Positions 47,142 through 55,550 of a DNA stretch of 64,000 bases are shown here, piece after piece. Positions within the stretch are counted from its first letter, which is position 1; each line of letters begins with the position of its first letter. The DNA is taken from positions 124,001 to 188,000 of the forward strand of contig CAVVGE010000019.1 in NCBI GenBank assembly GCA_963747735.1. The letters are read 5' to 3'. The notes beneath the pieces were generated by a model. It made no database searches, was not told the DNA's origin, and saw nothing but the letters and a program-made list of their open reading frames with translations. This DNA is from AP-15 sp963747735. GTDB taxonomy: Bacteria > Pseudomonadota > Alphaproteobacteria > ATCC43930 > CGMCC-115725. The translations under genes and the position numbers were made by a program.

Positions 47142-48269
47142 TCAGTAGACGACGACGCTCCTGATCAATTCGCCGGCATGCATCAAATCGAAGCCCTTGT
47201 TGATGTCGGCGAGCGCGAGCTTGTGGGTGATCAGATCGTCGATGTTGATTTTTCCTTCCATGTACCAATCGACGATCTTCGGCACGTCGGTGCGGCCTTT
47301 GGCGCCGCCGAACGCGGTGCCTTTCCAGACCCGGCCGGTGACCAGTTGAAACGGTCGGGTCGAAATTTCCTGGCCGGCGCCGGCGACGCCGATGATGACG
47401 CTCATCCCCCAGCCGCGATGCGCACATTCGAGCGCCTGGCGCATGACCTGGACATTGCCGATGCATTCAAAGCTGAAATCGGCGCCGCCCTTGGTCAGGT
47501 TGACGAGGTAGGGAACGAGGTCGCCTTCGACCTCCTTTGGGTTGACGAAATGGGTCATGCCGAATTTTTCGGCGAGCTCGCGGCGCTTCGGGTTCAAGTC
47601 CACGCCGACGACCATATTGGCGCCGACCATATGGCAGCCCTGCACGACATTGAGCCCGATCCCGCCGAGCCCGAAAATCACGACATTGGCGCCGGGATGG
47701 ACCTTGGCGGTGTTGATCACGGCACCGATCCCGGTGGTGACGCCACAGCCGATATAGCAGACCTTGTCGAAAGGCGCGTCTTCGCGGATTTTCGCGACCG
47801 CGATCTCGGGCAATACCGTATAGTTCGAGAAGGTCGAGGTACCCATGTAATGAAAAAGCTTTTGGCCGCCCAGTGAAAACCGGCTGGTGCCGTCGGGCAT
47901 GACACCCTGGCCCTGGGTCGCGCGGATCGCGACGCAGAGATTGGTCTTGCCCGAAAGACAATATTCGCATTGCCGGCATTCGGGCGTGTAGAGCGGGATC
48001 ACATGGTCGCCCTGTTTGACGCTCGTCACCCCGCGCCCGACATCGACGACGATACCCGCGCCTTCATGCCCGAGGATCGCCGGAAAAAGACCCTCGGGAT
48101 CGCCGCCCGACAGCGTGAACTCGTCGGTATGGCAGATGCCGGTCGCCTTGACCTCGACCAGGACCTCGCCGTCCTTCGGGCCGTCGAGCTGGACGCTCTC
48201 GATCGTCAGCGGCTGACCGGCTTTGTGAGCAACTGCAGCGCGAGTCTCCACCACCGCCTCCCTCGGCAC
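47142..48269 (-). CDS. frmA: S-(hydroxymethyl)glutathione dehydrogenase / class III alcohol dehydrogenase
   Basis: This enzyme oxidises S-hydroxymethylglutathione (from formaldehyde and glutathione) to S-formylglutathione with NAD. In the 375-residue protein the catalytic zinc ligands are Cys46 (GICHTDE), His68 (GHEGAG) and a later Cys (ECIGN region, as in class III enzymes). The structural zinc ligands are Cys98, 101, 104 and 112. The NAD fold is VVIFGLGGIGLNVV. It lies beside the methanol oxidation island and fits as the formaldehyde outlet. S-formylglutathione hydrolase is not in the window. Confidence 0.93.
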   Translation of the reverse strand: MPREAVVETRAAVAHKAGQPLTIESVQLDGPKDGEVLVEVKATGICHTDEFTLSGGDPEGLFPAILGHEGAGIVVDVGRGVTSVKQGDHVIPLYTPECRQCEYCLSGKTNLCVAIRATQGQGVMPDGTSRFSLGGQKLFHYMGTSTFSNYTVLPEIAVAKIREDAPFDKVCYIGCGVTTGIGAVINTAKVHPGANVVIFGLGGIGLNVVQGCHMVGANMVVGVDLNPKRRELAEKFGMTHFVNPKEVEGDLVPYLVNLTKGGADFSFECIGNVQVMRQALECAHRGWGMSVIIGVAGAGQEISTRPFQLVTGRVWKGTAFGGAKGRTDVPKIVDWYMEGKINIDDLITHKLALADINKGFDLMHAGELIRSVVVY

Positions 48270-48419
48270 AAATTGACGCGAGCTTCTCTTCGCACGGCCC
48301 GCGGGGTAACGCGGTTATCGCATGGAGGCGGGACCGCGGACAATAGTCGCAGGCCGGAGAGCGCCCTTGTGTCCGCCGGCCGCACAATGAGAATGGGCCG
48401 GTAAATTCAGGGAGGAAAT

Positions 48420-48794
48420 ATGCGGCTCGCCGTTTGGTATCTCGTCTTGGGCATCTTGCTGGTGTTTGGCGCCGCCGCACCCGGTGTCGCTGCCGATGTC
48501 GAAGCGGGCAAGGTCATCTTCAAGAAATGTGCGCTCTGCCATACCAACGAAAAAGGAAAAAACAAGGTCGGCCCCTCTCTTTTCGTTATCGTCGGCCGCA
48601 AATCGGCGAGCCTGACCAGCTATAATTACTCTGATGCAATGAAGAAGTTCGATCATATTTGGACGCCGGAGCTGCTCAACACCTATTTAACCGACCCACG
48701 TGCGGAAGTGCCCGGCACCAAGATGATCTTCCCCGGGCTGAAAGACGCGACCGACCGGACCAACGTCATCGCCTATCTCGAAACCCTCAAATGA
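48420..48794 (+). CDS. Periplasmic cytochrome c (c2/c550 type)
   Basis: This is a 124-residue monohaem cytochrome with a signal peptide (MRLAVWYLVLGILLVFGAAA). The haem site is CALCH at mature residue about 16, and the distal Met ligand is in PGTKMIFPGL. The fold is that of c2/c550 cytochromes. It heads the rightward PQQ-associated operon, and its stop overlaps the next start (ATGA). It probably accepts electrons from the quinoprotein system and passes them to an oxidase. The start is preceded by GGGAGGA. Confidence 0.92.
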   Translation: MRLAVWYLVLGILLVFGAAAPGVAADVEAGKVIFKKCALCHTNEKGKNKVGPSLFVIVGRKSASLTSYNYSDAMKKFDHIWTPELLNTYLTDPRAEVPGTKMIFPGLKDATDRTNVIAYLETLK

Positions 48795-49984
48795 CGGGCG
48801 CGCTGCTGCGGCTCCTGATCCTGGCGCTGCTCATCGCGGCACCCTCGGCCGCGGCGCGCGCCGATCAGCAGAAAATCGCAATCGGTTGGCTGTCGCAGAC
48901 CGAGAAGCGCAGCTGGCCGCTCTCCTATCTCGACCAGCCCCCGGCGGACGAGGGGATCGAGGGCGCGCGTCTCGGCATTGCCGACAACAACACGACCGGG
49001 CAGTTCACCGGCCAGTCCTTCGATCTCGTCGAGTCGGTGGCGCCCGAGAACGGCGACGTCGCCGCCGCCTTCGGCAATCTGACCGCAAAAGGCATCCGCC
49101 TCGTCGTCACCGATCTCGCCGCCCCGGCCTTGCTGAAAGTCGCCGACCTCCCCGAGGCGGCGCATGTCACGATTTTCAACACCGCCGCCCCCGACGACCG
49201 GTTGCGCGCCCAGGATTGCCGGGCCAATGTGCTGCACCTGCTGCCGAGCCGAGCGATGCTGGCGGATGCGCTGGTGCAATATCTCGTCGTCAAGCGCTGG
49301 ACCAATCTGCTGCTGGTCGTCGGCAACAGCGATGGCGACCGCGAATTTGCCGCCGACATCCGTCATGCCGCGGCAAAATTCCAGGCGCATATCGTCGAAG
49401 AAAAGCCCTGGACCTTTATTCCCGGCGCGCGGCGCACCGATACCGGCCATTTCGCGATCGAGGCCGAGGTCGCCCGCTTTACGCAGGGGATCGGCTACGA
49501 TGTGCTGGTGGTGGCCGACGAAGCCGACGATTTCGGCGACGACCTGTCCTACCGCACGACCGACCCGCGCCCGGTTGCCGGCACGCAAGGGCTGGTGCCG
49601 ACCAGTTGGGCGCGGCCCTTTGAGCAATGGGGGGCGACGCAATTGCAGAACCGCTTTCTGCGCCTGGCGAAACGCTGGATGACCGACCGCGATTACGCCG
49701 CCTGGATGGCGGTGCGCGCGATCGGCGAGGCGGCGACGCGCGCCAAATCGGCCGATCCGACAGCGATCGTCGCGTTTATGCGCGGCTCCAGCTTCGAGCT
49801 CGCCGGCTACAAGGGCGCGCGGTTGAGCTTTCGCTCCTGGGACGGGCAATTGCGCCAGCCGGTCTTGCTCGCCGACCCGCGCTCGCTCGTTTCGGTATCG
49901 CCGCAGCATGGTTTCCTGCACCAATTCTCCGAGCTCGACACGCTCGGCATCGACCAGCCGGAAACCAAATGCCGCATGAAATGA
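48791..49984 (+). CDS. PQQ-system-associated ABC transporter substrate-binding protein
   Basis: This is a 397-residue periplasmic protein of the type-I leucine-binding-like fold with a signal peptide (MTGALLRLLILALLIAAPSA). IAIGWLSQTEKRSWPLSYLD, LGIADNNTTGQFTGQ and VPTSWARPFEQWGATQLQNRF are recurring phrases in the substrate-binding proteins conserved next to PQQ-dependent alcohol dehydrogenases (the group I know as TIGR03863). The ligand is unknown. It overlaps the cytochrome gene by four bases and precedes a beta-propeller and an ABC ATPase/permease pair. Coupling of this protein to that transporter is inference. Confidence 0.85.
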   Translation: MTGALLRLLILALLIAAPSAAARADQQKIAIGWLSQTEKRSWPLSYLDQPPADEGIEGARLGIADNNTTGQFTGQSFDLVESVAPENGDVAAAFGNLTAKGIRLVVTDLAAPALLKVADLPEAAHVTIFNTAAPDDRLRAQDCRANVLHLLPSRAMLADALVQYLVVKRWTNLLLVVGNSDGDREFAADIRHAAAKFQAHIVEEKPWTFIPGARRTDTGHFAIEAEVARFTQGIGYDVLVVADEADDFGDDLSYRTTDPRPVAGTQGLVPTSWARPFEQWGATQLQNRFLRLAKRWMTDRDYAAWMAVRAIGEAATRAKSADPTAIVAFMRGSSFELAGYKGARLSFRSWDGQLRQPVLLADPRSLVSVSPQHGFLHQFSELDTLGIDQPETKCRMK

Positions 49985-49990
49985 CCCGCT

Positions 49991-51124
49991 ATGTTCTACG
50001 GACGCTTTGAATACAAAGATTCGTCTTGCGCGGGCTTGACCCGCGTACCCACGTCTTTGCGGCCGAGAATCGAAGACGTGGGTGCCCACGGATCAAGTCC
50101 GTGGGCTGTCGGCCCACGGGTCAAGCCCGGCCAAGGCGAAAATCGGATACGGCCGGCTCTGCGCGGGCTCGCCGTGGCGATCGTTGTCGTCTTCGTCTGT
50201 GCCGCCAAGTCGGCGGTGGCGGATACGATTTATGTCTCGAACGAGAAGGACAACACGATCACGATCGTCGACGGCAAAAAGCTCGTCGCGGTCAAGACCG
50301 TCCCGGTCGGGCAGCGGCCGCGCGGCATCGTGCTCTCCAAGGATAACAAATCGCTTTATATTTGCGCCAGCGACAGCGACCACATCGAGGTGCTCGACCT
50401 CGCCACCCTTCAGGTGGTCCGCACCTTGCCGAGCGGCACCGACCCCGAATTTTTCGCGCTCGACCCGACCGGCAAAATTCTCTACGTCGCCAATGAGGAC
50501 AACAACCTCGTCACCGTCGTCGATATCGACCGCAGCGCGGTCATCACCGAGATCCCGGTCGGGGTCGAGCCCGAAGGCATGGGGATCAGCCCGGACGGCA
50601 AGTATCTGGTCAATACGTCCGAGACGACGAACATGGCGCATCTGATCGATACCCAGACGCGCAAGATCGTCGCCAACATCCTGGTCGATAGCCGCCCGCG
50701 GCGGGCGGTGTGGACTTCGGACGGCACGCAGTTCTGGGTCTCGGCGGAAGTCGGCGGCACGGTCAGCGTCATCGATGCCAAGACGCGCAAGATCATCAAG
50801 CGCATCACTTTTGCCGTGCCCGGTGTCCCGACCGAGGCGATCCAGCCGGTCGGGATCGCGATCACCAAGGACCAAAAGCTCGCCTTTGTCGCCCTTGGGC
50901 CGGCGAACCGCGTCGCGGTGATCGACGCCCAGACCTATAAGGTGCTGCGCTATCTGCTCGTCGGCCAGCGGGTCTGGAGCCTCGCCTTCAACCCCGACGA
51001 GACCCGGCTCTACACGACAAACGGGGTCAGCAACGACATCTCGGTCATCGACGTAAAGGCGCAAGAGGTGATCAAATCGGTGCCGGTCGGCCAGGCGCCA
51101 TGGGGTGTGGCATCACGGCCGTGA
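49991..51124 (+). CDS. PQQ-catabolism-associated beta-propeller protein (YVTN repeats)
   Basis: This periplasmic protein has a seven-blade-type propeller. Repeats with the YVTN/YVAN pattern are visible: DTIYVSNEKDNTITIVDGKK, LYICASDSDHIEVLDLATLQ and LYVANEDNNLVTVVDIDRS, with further ones to the C-terminus. The signal peptide is LRGLAVAIVVVFVCAAKSAVA. The listed ATG 49991 lacks a ribosome binding site, and the first 55 codons are encoded by a nested palindrome (50031-50129), so a GTG at 50174 or another near site may be the true start. It shares its stop with the ATPase start (GTGA). Its partner is unknown; homologues are conserved in PQQ alcohol oxidation clusters. Confidence 0.85.
   Translation: MFYGRFEYKDSSCAGLTRVPTSLRPRIEDVGAHGSSPWAVGPRVKPGQGENRIRPALRGLAVAIVVVFVCAAKSAVADTIYVSNEKDNTITIVDGKKLVAVKTVPVGQRPRGIVLSKDNKSLYICASDSDHIEVLDLATLQVVRTLPSGTDPEFFALDPTGKILYVANEDNNLVTVVDIDRSAVITEIPVGVEPEGMGISPDGKYLVNTSETTNMAHLIDTQTRKIVANILVDSRPRRAVWTSDGTQFWVSAEVGGTVSVIDAKTRKIIKRITFAVPGVPTEAIQPVGIAITKDQKLAFVALGPANRVAVIDAQTYKVLRYLLVGQRVWSLAFNPDETRLYTTNGVSNDISVIDVKAQEVIKSVPVGQAPWGVASRP
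50031..50129. repeat. 99-bp nested palindromic element
   Basis: An outer 12-base stem (CGGGCTTGACCC at 50031-50042, GGGTCAAGCCCG at 50118-50129) encloses two inner hairpins: ACCCACGTCTT/AAGACGTGGGT (50047-50057 and 50073-50083) and CCCACGGA/TCCGTGGG (50085-50092 and 50098-50105). Translated, it gives the GLTR...RVKPG peptide often seen in mis-called alphaproteobacterial frames, so it is very probably a dispersed intergenic repeat that sits at the 5' end of the propeller gene. Confidence 0.75.
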
Positions 51125-51870
51125 GCGGCGGTCCGCCACCCGCCTTCTCGGTCCAGGGGCTCGGCCACCGCTTTGGGCCGCGCCGGGTGTTGAAGGATGT
51201 CGGCTTTGAGATCGCCGCCGGCGATTTCACCGTATTGCTCGGCTTGAACGGCGCCGGCAAGACGACGCTGTTCTCGCTCGCCACCCGCCTTTACGCGCAG
51301 GCCGAGGGGGTGATCCGGGTGTTCGGCATCGACATCCGCGCGCGGCCCTCGGACTGCCTGCGTCAGATCGGCGCCGTCTTTCAGCAGCCGACCCTCGACC
51401 TTGACCTCTCGGTTGAGCAGAACCTCCACTACCACGCGGCATTGCAGGGCCTGTCGCGCCGCCAGGCAACGGTCCGGATCGAGGCCGAAGTCCCGCGCGT
51501 CGGGCTCGCCGACCGCCTCAACGACAAGGTGCGGCGGCTCTCGGGCGGCCAGCGCCGCCGGGTCGAGATCGCCCGCGCCTTGCTGCACCAGCCGCGCCTC
51601 CTTTTGCTCGACGAGCCGACGGTCGGCCTCGACATCGAGAGCCGGCAGTTTCTGCTCGACCATGTGCGCGGGCTCTGCCGCGAGGAAGGGATCGCCGCTC
51701 TTTGGGCGACGCATCTGATTGACGAGGTCGGCGAGGGCGCCAAGGTCGTCGTGCTGCACAAGGGCGAGGTGCTCGCCGCCGGCTCCGCGATGCAGGTCCT
51801 CGGCGACAGCCGGCCGGCCATGATGCGCGCCGCTTTCGAGGCATTGGTGCGAGAGCGCGAGGCGGCATGA
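51121..51870 (+). CDS. PQQ-system-associated ABC transporter ATP-binding protein
   Basis: This is a 249-residue ABC ATPase with Walker A GLNGAGKTT, signature LSGGQRRR and Walker B LLLLDEPTVGLD. The H-loop is in ALWATHLIDEV. It resembles the drug/alcohol-type exporters and the ATPases kept next to PQQ-dependent alcohol dehydrogenases. The start is GTG 51121, which overlaps the propeller stop by four bases; ATG 51100 is an alternative. Its stop overlaps the permease start. The transported substrate is unknown; export of an alcohol-derived toxic compound has been suggested for such systems. Confidence 0.88.
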   Translation: MSGGPPPAFSVQGLGHRFGPRRVLKDVGFEIAAGDFTVLLGLNGAGKTTLFSLATRLYAQAEGVIRVFGIDIRARPSDCLRQIGAVFQQPTLDLDLSVEQNLHYHAALQGLSRRQATVRIEAEVPRVGLADRLNDKVRRLSGGQRRRVEIARALLHQPRLLLLDEPTVGLDIESRQFLLDHVRGLCREEGIAALWATHLIDEVGEGAKVVVLHKGEVLAAGSAMQVLGDSRPAMMRAAFEALVREREAA

Positions 51871-52670
51871 GGCCGATCCATTACTTGCGCTGTCTCGCCG
51901 GCATCGTTACCCGCGAGGGGCTGCGCTTTCTGAACCAGCGCGGGCGTTTCTTTTCGGCGCTCGTCCGGCCGCTCGTATGGCTCGCGATCTTTGCCACCGG
52001 GTTCCAATTCGTGCTCGGCGTCTCGATCATCCCGCCTTACCAAACCTACATCCCGTATTCGGTCTATATCGCGCCCGGCCTGCTCGCGATGATCGTGATG
52101 TTCAACGGCATGCTGAGCTCGTTGTCGATGGTCTACGACCGCGAGATGGGCAGCATGCGCATTCTGATGGTCAGCCCGCTGCCGCGCTGGTTTCTGCTGA
52201 CCGCCAAGCTCTTGGCCGGGGTCATCGTCTCGGTCGTGCAGTCTTACGGGTTTTTGGCAATTGCGCGGCTTTGGGACATCGCCCCGCCCTGGTACGGCTA
52301 TATTACGGTATTGCCGGCGCTGGTGCTTGCCGGGCTGATGCTGGGAGCGCTCGGGCTCTTGTTGTCGTCGGCGATCCGGCAGCTCGAAAATTTCGCCAGC
52401 GTCATGAACTTCGTGATCTTTCCGATGTTTTTCGCCTCTTCGGCGCTCTACCCGCTGTGGCGGGTCAAGGAGGCGAGCCTATGGCTCTACTATGTCTGCC
52501 AAATCAATCCGTTCACCCACGCGGTCGAGCTCATTCGCTTCGCCCTTTACGGCGCGGTCGAGCCGACATCGGCGATGGTATTGGTGGCGGCAACCGCGGT
52601 GTTCCTGACCCTCGCCGTCTACGGCTACGACCCGGCGAAGGGGCTGATGGCGCGGCGCGTCGCCGATTGA
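51867..52670 (+). CDS. PQQ-system-associated ABC transporter permease (PedC-like)
   Basis: This is an ABC-2 type permease of 267 residues with six membrane helices. SVYIAPGLLAMIVMFNGMLSSLSMVYDREMGSMR is the conserved ABC-2 segment. YVCQINPFTHAVELIRFALYG near the C-terminus is typical of exporters in alcohol oxidation clusters (PedC-like). It pairs with the ATPase before it, with which it overlaps by four bases. No separate binding domain is present, so the periplasmic substrate protein upstream is only a possible partner. Confidence 0.88.
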   Translation: MRPIHYLRCLAGIVTREGLRFLNQRGRFFSALVRPLVWLAIFATGFQFVLGVSIIPPYQTYIPYSVYIAPGLLAMIVMFNGMLSSLSMVYDREMGSMRILMVSPLPRWFLLTAKLLAGVIVSVVQSYGFLAIARLWDIAPPWYGYITVLPALVLAGLMLGALGLLLSSAIRQLENFASVMNFVIFPMFFASSALYPLWRVKEASLWLYYVCQINPFTHAVELIRFALYGAVEPTSAMVLVAATAVFLTLAVYGYDPAKGLMARRVAD

Positions 52671-52678
52671 GCGCGCAG

Positions 52679-53314
52679 ATGCGCAGCGGCGCCCGGATCG
52701 TCGGCGCGACCTTGTCGGCATTGGCGCTGTTGACGAACGCGGTATTTGCAGCGCCGCCGCCGCGCCGGGCGACCGATCCCGATTGGCCTTGCGAGCAGCT
52801 GCTCGTGCCGCATCTGACCGCGGCAAGCTATTGGAGCGGGCCGCTCGACGCCTCCGGCAACTGGCACGACGACCCGCAGCTCGCCGCCCTCGTCGCGCAG
52901 ATTTCACCGCGCCGGGTCACGACCGCGGAGGGGCTCGCGGCGATCGACGGCTTTGCCAAATCGGTGACGACGGACCGTGCGCACCGCTTGGCGCTGCTGT
53001 TTCGCGGGCTCCTCGATGCCACCAACCAGACGAGGGCCGGCCTCATCGGGGAGCTGAAAGGGATCGGCCGGCGCCAGCGCGACCTCGCCGCGCTCGTCGC
53101 CCGGCTTCGCAGCCAGCTCGATGCGATCCCGCCCGACGCCACCGGTGCGGCCGCCGCCGAGCGCGTCGATCTCCTGCAGCGCCACGATTTTTCAGCGCGC
53201 AATTTCGACGAGATCCAGCGCACGATCCGCTATGCGTGCGAGACCCCGGTCGAGCTCGACGCCCGCCTCGGCGCCTGGGCCCGCGCCCTGCAAAAGACTG
53301 CCGCCCCGCCCTAA
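52679..53314 (+). CDS. Unknown secreted protein at the end of the PQQ-associated operon
   Basis: This is a 211-residue exported protein with a signal peptide (MRSGARIVGATLSALALLTNAVFAAPP). The mature part begins with PDWPCEQLLVPHLTAASYW and is otherwise alpha-helical with many Arg and Ala residues. A second Cys lies in YACETP, so a disulfide is possible. A TTG at 52667 overlapping the permease stop is an alternative start. I recognise no domain. Its place directly after the ABC permease suggests a role in the same alcohol oxidation system. Confidence 0.7.
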   Translation: MRSGARIVGATLSALALLTNAVFAAPPPRRATDPDWPCEQLLVPHLTAASYWSGPLDASGNWHDDPQLAALVAQISPRRVTTAEGLAAIDGFAKSVTTDRAHRLALLFRGLLDATNQTRAGLIGELKGIGRRQRDLAALVARLRSQLDAIPPDATGAAAAERVDLLQRHDFSARNFDEIQRTIRYACETPVELDARLGAWARALQKTAAPP

Positions 53315-53320
53315 ACAGAA

Positions 53321-53397
53321 TTATCGCCCTGAGCGGAATTATCGCCGAGCGGAATTATTCCCGGGCGGAATTATCGTCCTGAGCGGAATTATTGCCG
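53321..53397. repeat. Five short tandem repeats of about 16-18 bp
   Basis: Five units share the core GAATTAT: CAGAATTATCGCCCTGAG, CGGAATTATCGCCGAG, CGGAATTATTCCCGGG, CGGAATTATCGTCCTGAG and CGGAATTATTGCCGGG. They fill the gap between the convergent unknown secreted protein and the pentapeptide gene; the last unit contains the pentapeptide gene stop codon. Unit length varies between 16 and 18 bases. Confidence 0.7.
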
Positions 53398-54150
53398 GGC
53401 GAGCCCCTTGACCGTGGCGAGGCCGCGGGTGCGGACCAGCACCGCGCCGCCGAAATCGGCGTCGGTCGCGTTGGCGCCGCTGAGGTCGGCATCGGTCAGA
53501 TCGGCGCCGGAGAAATCGGCGCCGGTCAGATCGGCGCCGGAGAAATCGGCGTGGCGCAGGTTGGCAAAGCGCAGCAGCGCGCGGGCGAGATTGGCGTGCG
53601 CGAAATTGGCGCCCGACAGGTCGGCGCTCGAAAAATCGACCCGCATCAGCCCCATCGACTGGTTGGTCATGTCGGCACCCATTTGCGCGCCGGCCAGATC
53701 GGCGCCGCTGAGATCGACCTGCGCGAGGCGGGCGATGATGTGCGCGCCGGCGAGCTTTGCCCCTTTGAAAATCGGCACGTCCTTGGCCGAGACCTCGAGA
53801 CCATAAGAAGTGACGAGGCCGAGGAGGCTCGCCCGCGACAGATCGGCGTTGGTGAAGTTCGCCCGCATGACCCAGGCGAGATCGAGCTTGGCGCCGGCGA
53901 GATCGGCGCCCGACAAATTGGCATCGACCAGCTTGGCGCCGAACAAATTCGACCGCGACAGATCGGCATGTTTGAAATCGACCTTCGACAGATCGAGGTT
54001 TTCGAGGTTTTTACCGGACAGGTCCGCCGGTTGTTGCGGCGTCGCCGCCGCCAGCTTTTGCCGAATTTGTGCAACATCGAAATCGGCGCCGAATGCCGGT
54101 GCGGCAATCGCCAGCGCCAGAAGCCACAGGGCGCCGAGCGTCTTTGCCAT
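53389..54150 (-). CDS. Secreted pentapeptide-repeat protein
   Basis: This is a 253-residue exported protein with a signal peptide (MAKTLGALWLLALAIAAPAFG). From about residue 45 it has dense A(D/N)L-x-x repeats (NLDLSKVDFKHADLSRSNLF, ANLSGADLAGAKLDLA and many more near the C-terminus), which fold into a right-handed quadrilateral helix. A non-repeat section (GLEVSAKDVPIFKGAKLAGA) breaks the solenoid near the middle. It follows the CXXCW gene by 14 bases as the last gene of the leftward xoxF block. A scaffold role in the periplasm is inference. Confidence 0.85.
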   Translation of the reverse strand: MAKTLGALWLLALAIAAPAFGADFDVAQIRQKLAAATPQQPADLSGKNLENLDLSKVDFKHADLSRSNLFGAKLVDANLSGADLAGAKLDLAWVMRANFTNADLSRASLLGLVTSYGLEVSAKDVPIFKGAKLAGAHIIARLAQVDLSGADLAGAQMGADMTNQSMGLMRVDFSSADLSGANFAHANLARALLRFANLRHADFSGADLTGADFSGADLTDADLSGANATDADFGGAVLVRTRGLATVKGLARQ

Positions 54151-54164
54151 CGGCTTGCGCCCGC

Positions 54165-54725
54165 TCAGCCGCCCGGCGCCGGGTATGCTCGGACCAAGGG
54201 CAGGTTGGCCGCGGCCCAGCCGTCGGTGCCGTCCCGGTACCAATAGACCCGCTGGTAACCCCAGCTCGCCGCGCGCTTGGCGGCGTTCCAGCTCATCCAG
54301 CAATTCGCCTTGCAATAAATCACGACCGGCATGTCGCGCCGGCCTTTGGTCGCGGCGTCGAGATGCCCGCGAAAAAAGCGCTCCAGCTCGGGGCTGAGCG
54401 CGCCGCGGCCGACATCGGCAAGCCACAGGCTGCCGGGAATATCGCTCCGCGGCAGCGGCATCCACACCGATTGTGCCGGCAGATTGGCCGGTCGCCGGGG
54501 TGCGGCGAGCACGTCGATCCATACCGCCCCGCCCTCTTGCCACAGCTTGTGCGCGGCCGGCGTGTCGAGCGCGGTGCCGCCGGGCACGCTCGCCGGGGTC
54601 GGTGCGTTATAGGCATCGAGCCGGTATCCCGGCGGCGCCGGCACCTGCGCGTCGGCGGCCGCGGCGCCGAGCACGACCAAGCCGAGGAGCGCGGCTCGGA
54701 TGGTTCGCCCGGCGACCCCATTCAT
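54165..54725 (-). CDS. PQQ-catabolism-associated CXXCW-motif protein (rhodanese-like)
   Basis: This is a 186-residue periplasmic protein of the rhodanese fold with a signal peptide (MNGVAGRTIRAALLGLVVLG). The active-site loop reads VIYCKANCWMSWNAAKRA, containing C-x-x-x-C-W rather than the plain rhodanese Cys. The C-terminal GYQRVYWYRDGTDGWAAANL is the conserved end. The pattern matches the CXXCW proteins found with quinoprotein dehydrogenases. It overlaps xoxJ by four bases. A thiol or relay function has been proposed for such proteins, but it is not proven. Confidence 0.87.
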   Translation of the reverse strand: MNGVAGRTIRAALLGLVVLGAAAADAQVPAPPGYRLDAYNAPTPASVPGGTALDTPAAHKLWQEGGAVWIDVLAAPRRPANLPAQSVWMPLPRSDIPGSLWLADVGRGALSPELERFFRGHLDAATKGRRDMPVVIYCKANCWMSWNAAKRAASWGYQRVYWYRDGTDGWAAANLPLVRAYPAPGG

Positions 54726-55549
54726 TGCGCGACCAGCTTGCCCTGCTCGTCGAGCAACGGCACGCCATAATCGCGCAGAATTGCTGTGATCTTGTCTTGG
54801 TCTTTCGCAATCGCCGCGCTGATCTTCCGGCGCCATTCGGGCTCGTTGCCGCGCACCCCCATCGCGATGTGATATTCCATGCGCGCCGCACCGGGCTCGT
54901 TTTTCAACGGCACGATCGTCAGCGGCAAATTGTCGTGCTTTTTGTAATAGCCGGCGATCGGCCCCCACACAAAGCCGACATCGATCGTGCCATTGACGAC
55001 ATCCTCGACCATCTGCCGGGTCGGCAATTGCACACGCGTATCGACGGTCAGCTCATAGGGCTTGGTGTGAGCCATCAAATTGTGGCGGACCAAGAGATCG
55101 GCCGGCGGGGTCCGGCCGACGACACCCAGGCGCAGCGACTGGAGCTTGGGGTCGTCCACCTCGGTCAGCGACAGCCCCTTGTCGGAGCGGTAGAACATGA
55201 CATAGGTCGTAAAGTAATAGGGAATTGTCGTCTGCATGATGTCGTCGCCGGCGACGGTGCCCATCACCAGGTCGCATTGATGCACCCGCAACGTATTGCG
55301 GACAAAGCCGATCACCTGCGGGAACCAGAAATAGCTGACCTTGAGGCCGAGCTGATGGCCGATCAGATCGGCGATCTTGTTTTCGAACCCTTCCTGCTTC
55401 TGGTTGGAGAAGGGAAGATCGGCGGGATCGGCACACACCCTGAGCTCGCTGCGGTCGACGATTTCGCCGGTCGGCGCCGCGAGCACCTCTCGGCCGCAGA
55501 GCAGCAGCGCGACAAGGAATGCGACGGCGTAGATGGCACGAGCCCGCAT
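54722..55549 (-). CDS. xoxJ: XoxJ/MxaJ-like periplasmic substrate-binding protein
   Basis: This is a 275-residue periplasmic binding-protein-fold protein with a signal peptide (MRARAIYAVAFLVALLLCG). SELRVCADPADLPFSNQKQEGFENKIADLI is the usual opening of quinoprotein-associated SBP3 proteins. Like MxaJ and XoxJ it is believed to help activate or mature the dehydrogenase rather than import a solute. It lies between xoxG and the CXXCW gene with a four-base overlap at its 3' end. The length is normal. Confidence 0.88.
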   Translation of the reverse strand: MRARAIYAVAFLVALLLCGREVLAAPTGEIVDRSELRVCADPADLPFSNQKQEGFENKIADLIGHQLGLKVSYFWFPQVIGFVRNTLRVHQCDLVMGTVAGDDIMQTTIPYYFTTYVMFYRSDKGLSLTEVDDPKLQSLRLGVVGRTPPADLLVRHNLMAHTKPYELTVDTRVQLPTRQMVEDVVNGTIDVGFVWGPIAGYYKKHDNLPLTIVPLKNEPGAARMEYHIAMGVRGNEPEWRRKISAAIAKDQDKITAILRDYGVPLLDEQGKLVAQ

Positions 55550-55550
55550 C

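Noticed and set aside
53321..53397. Possible CRISPR array from regularly repeated GGAATTAT units
   Set aside because: Units are contiguous with no spacers of unique sequence and no cas genes are nearby; it is a simple tandem repeat.
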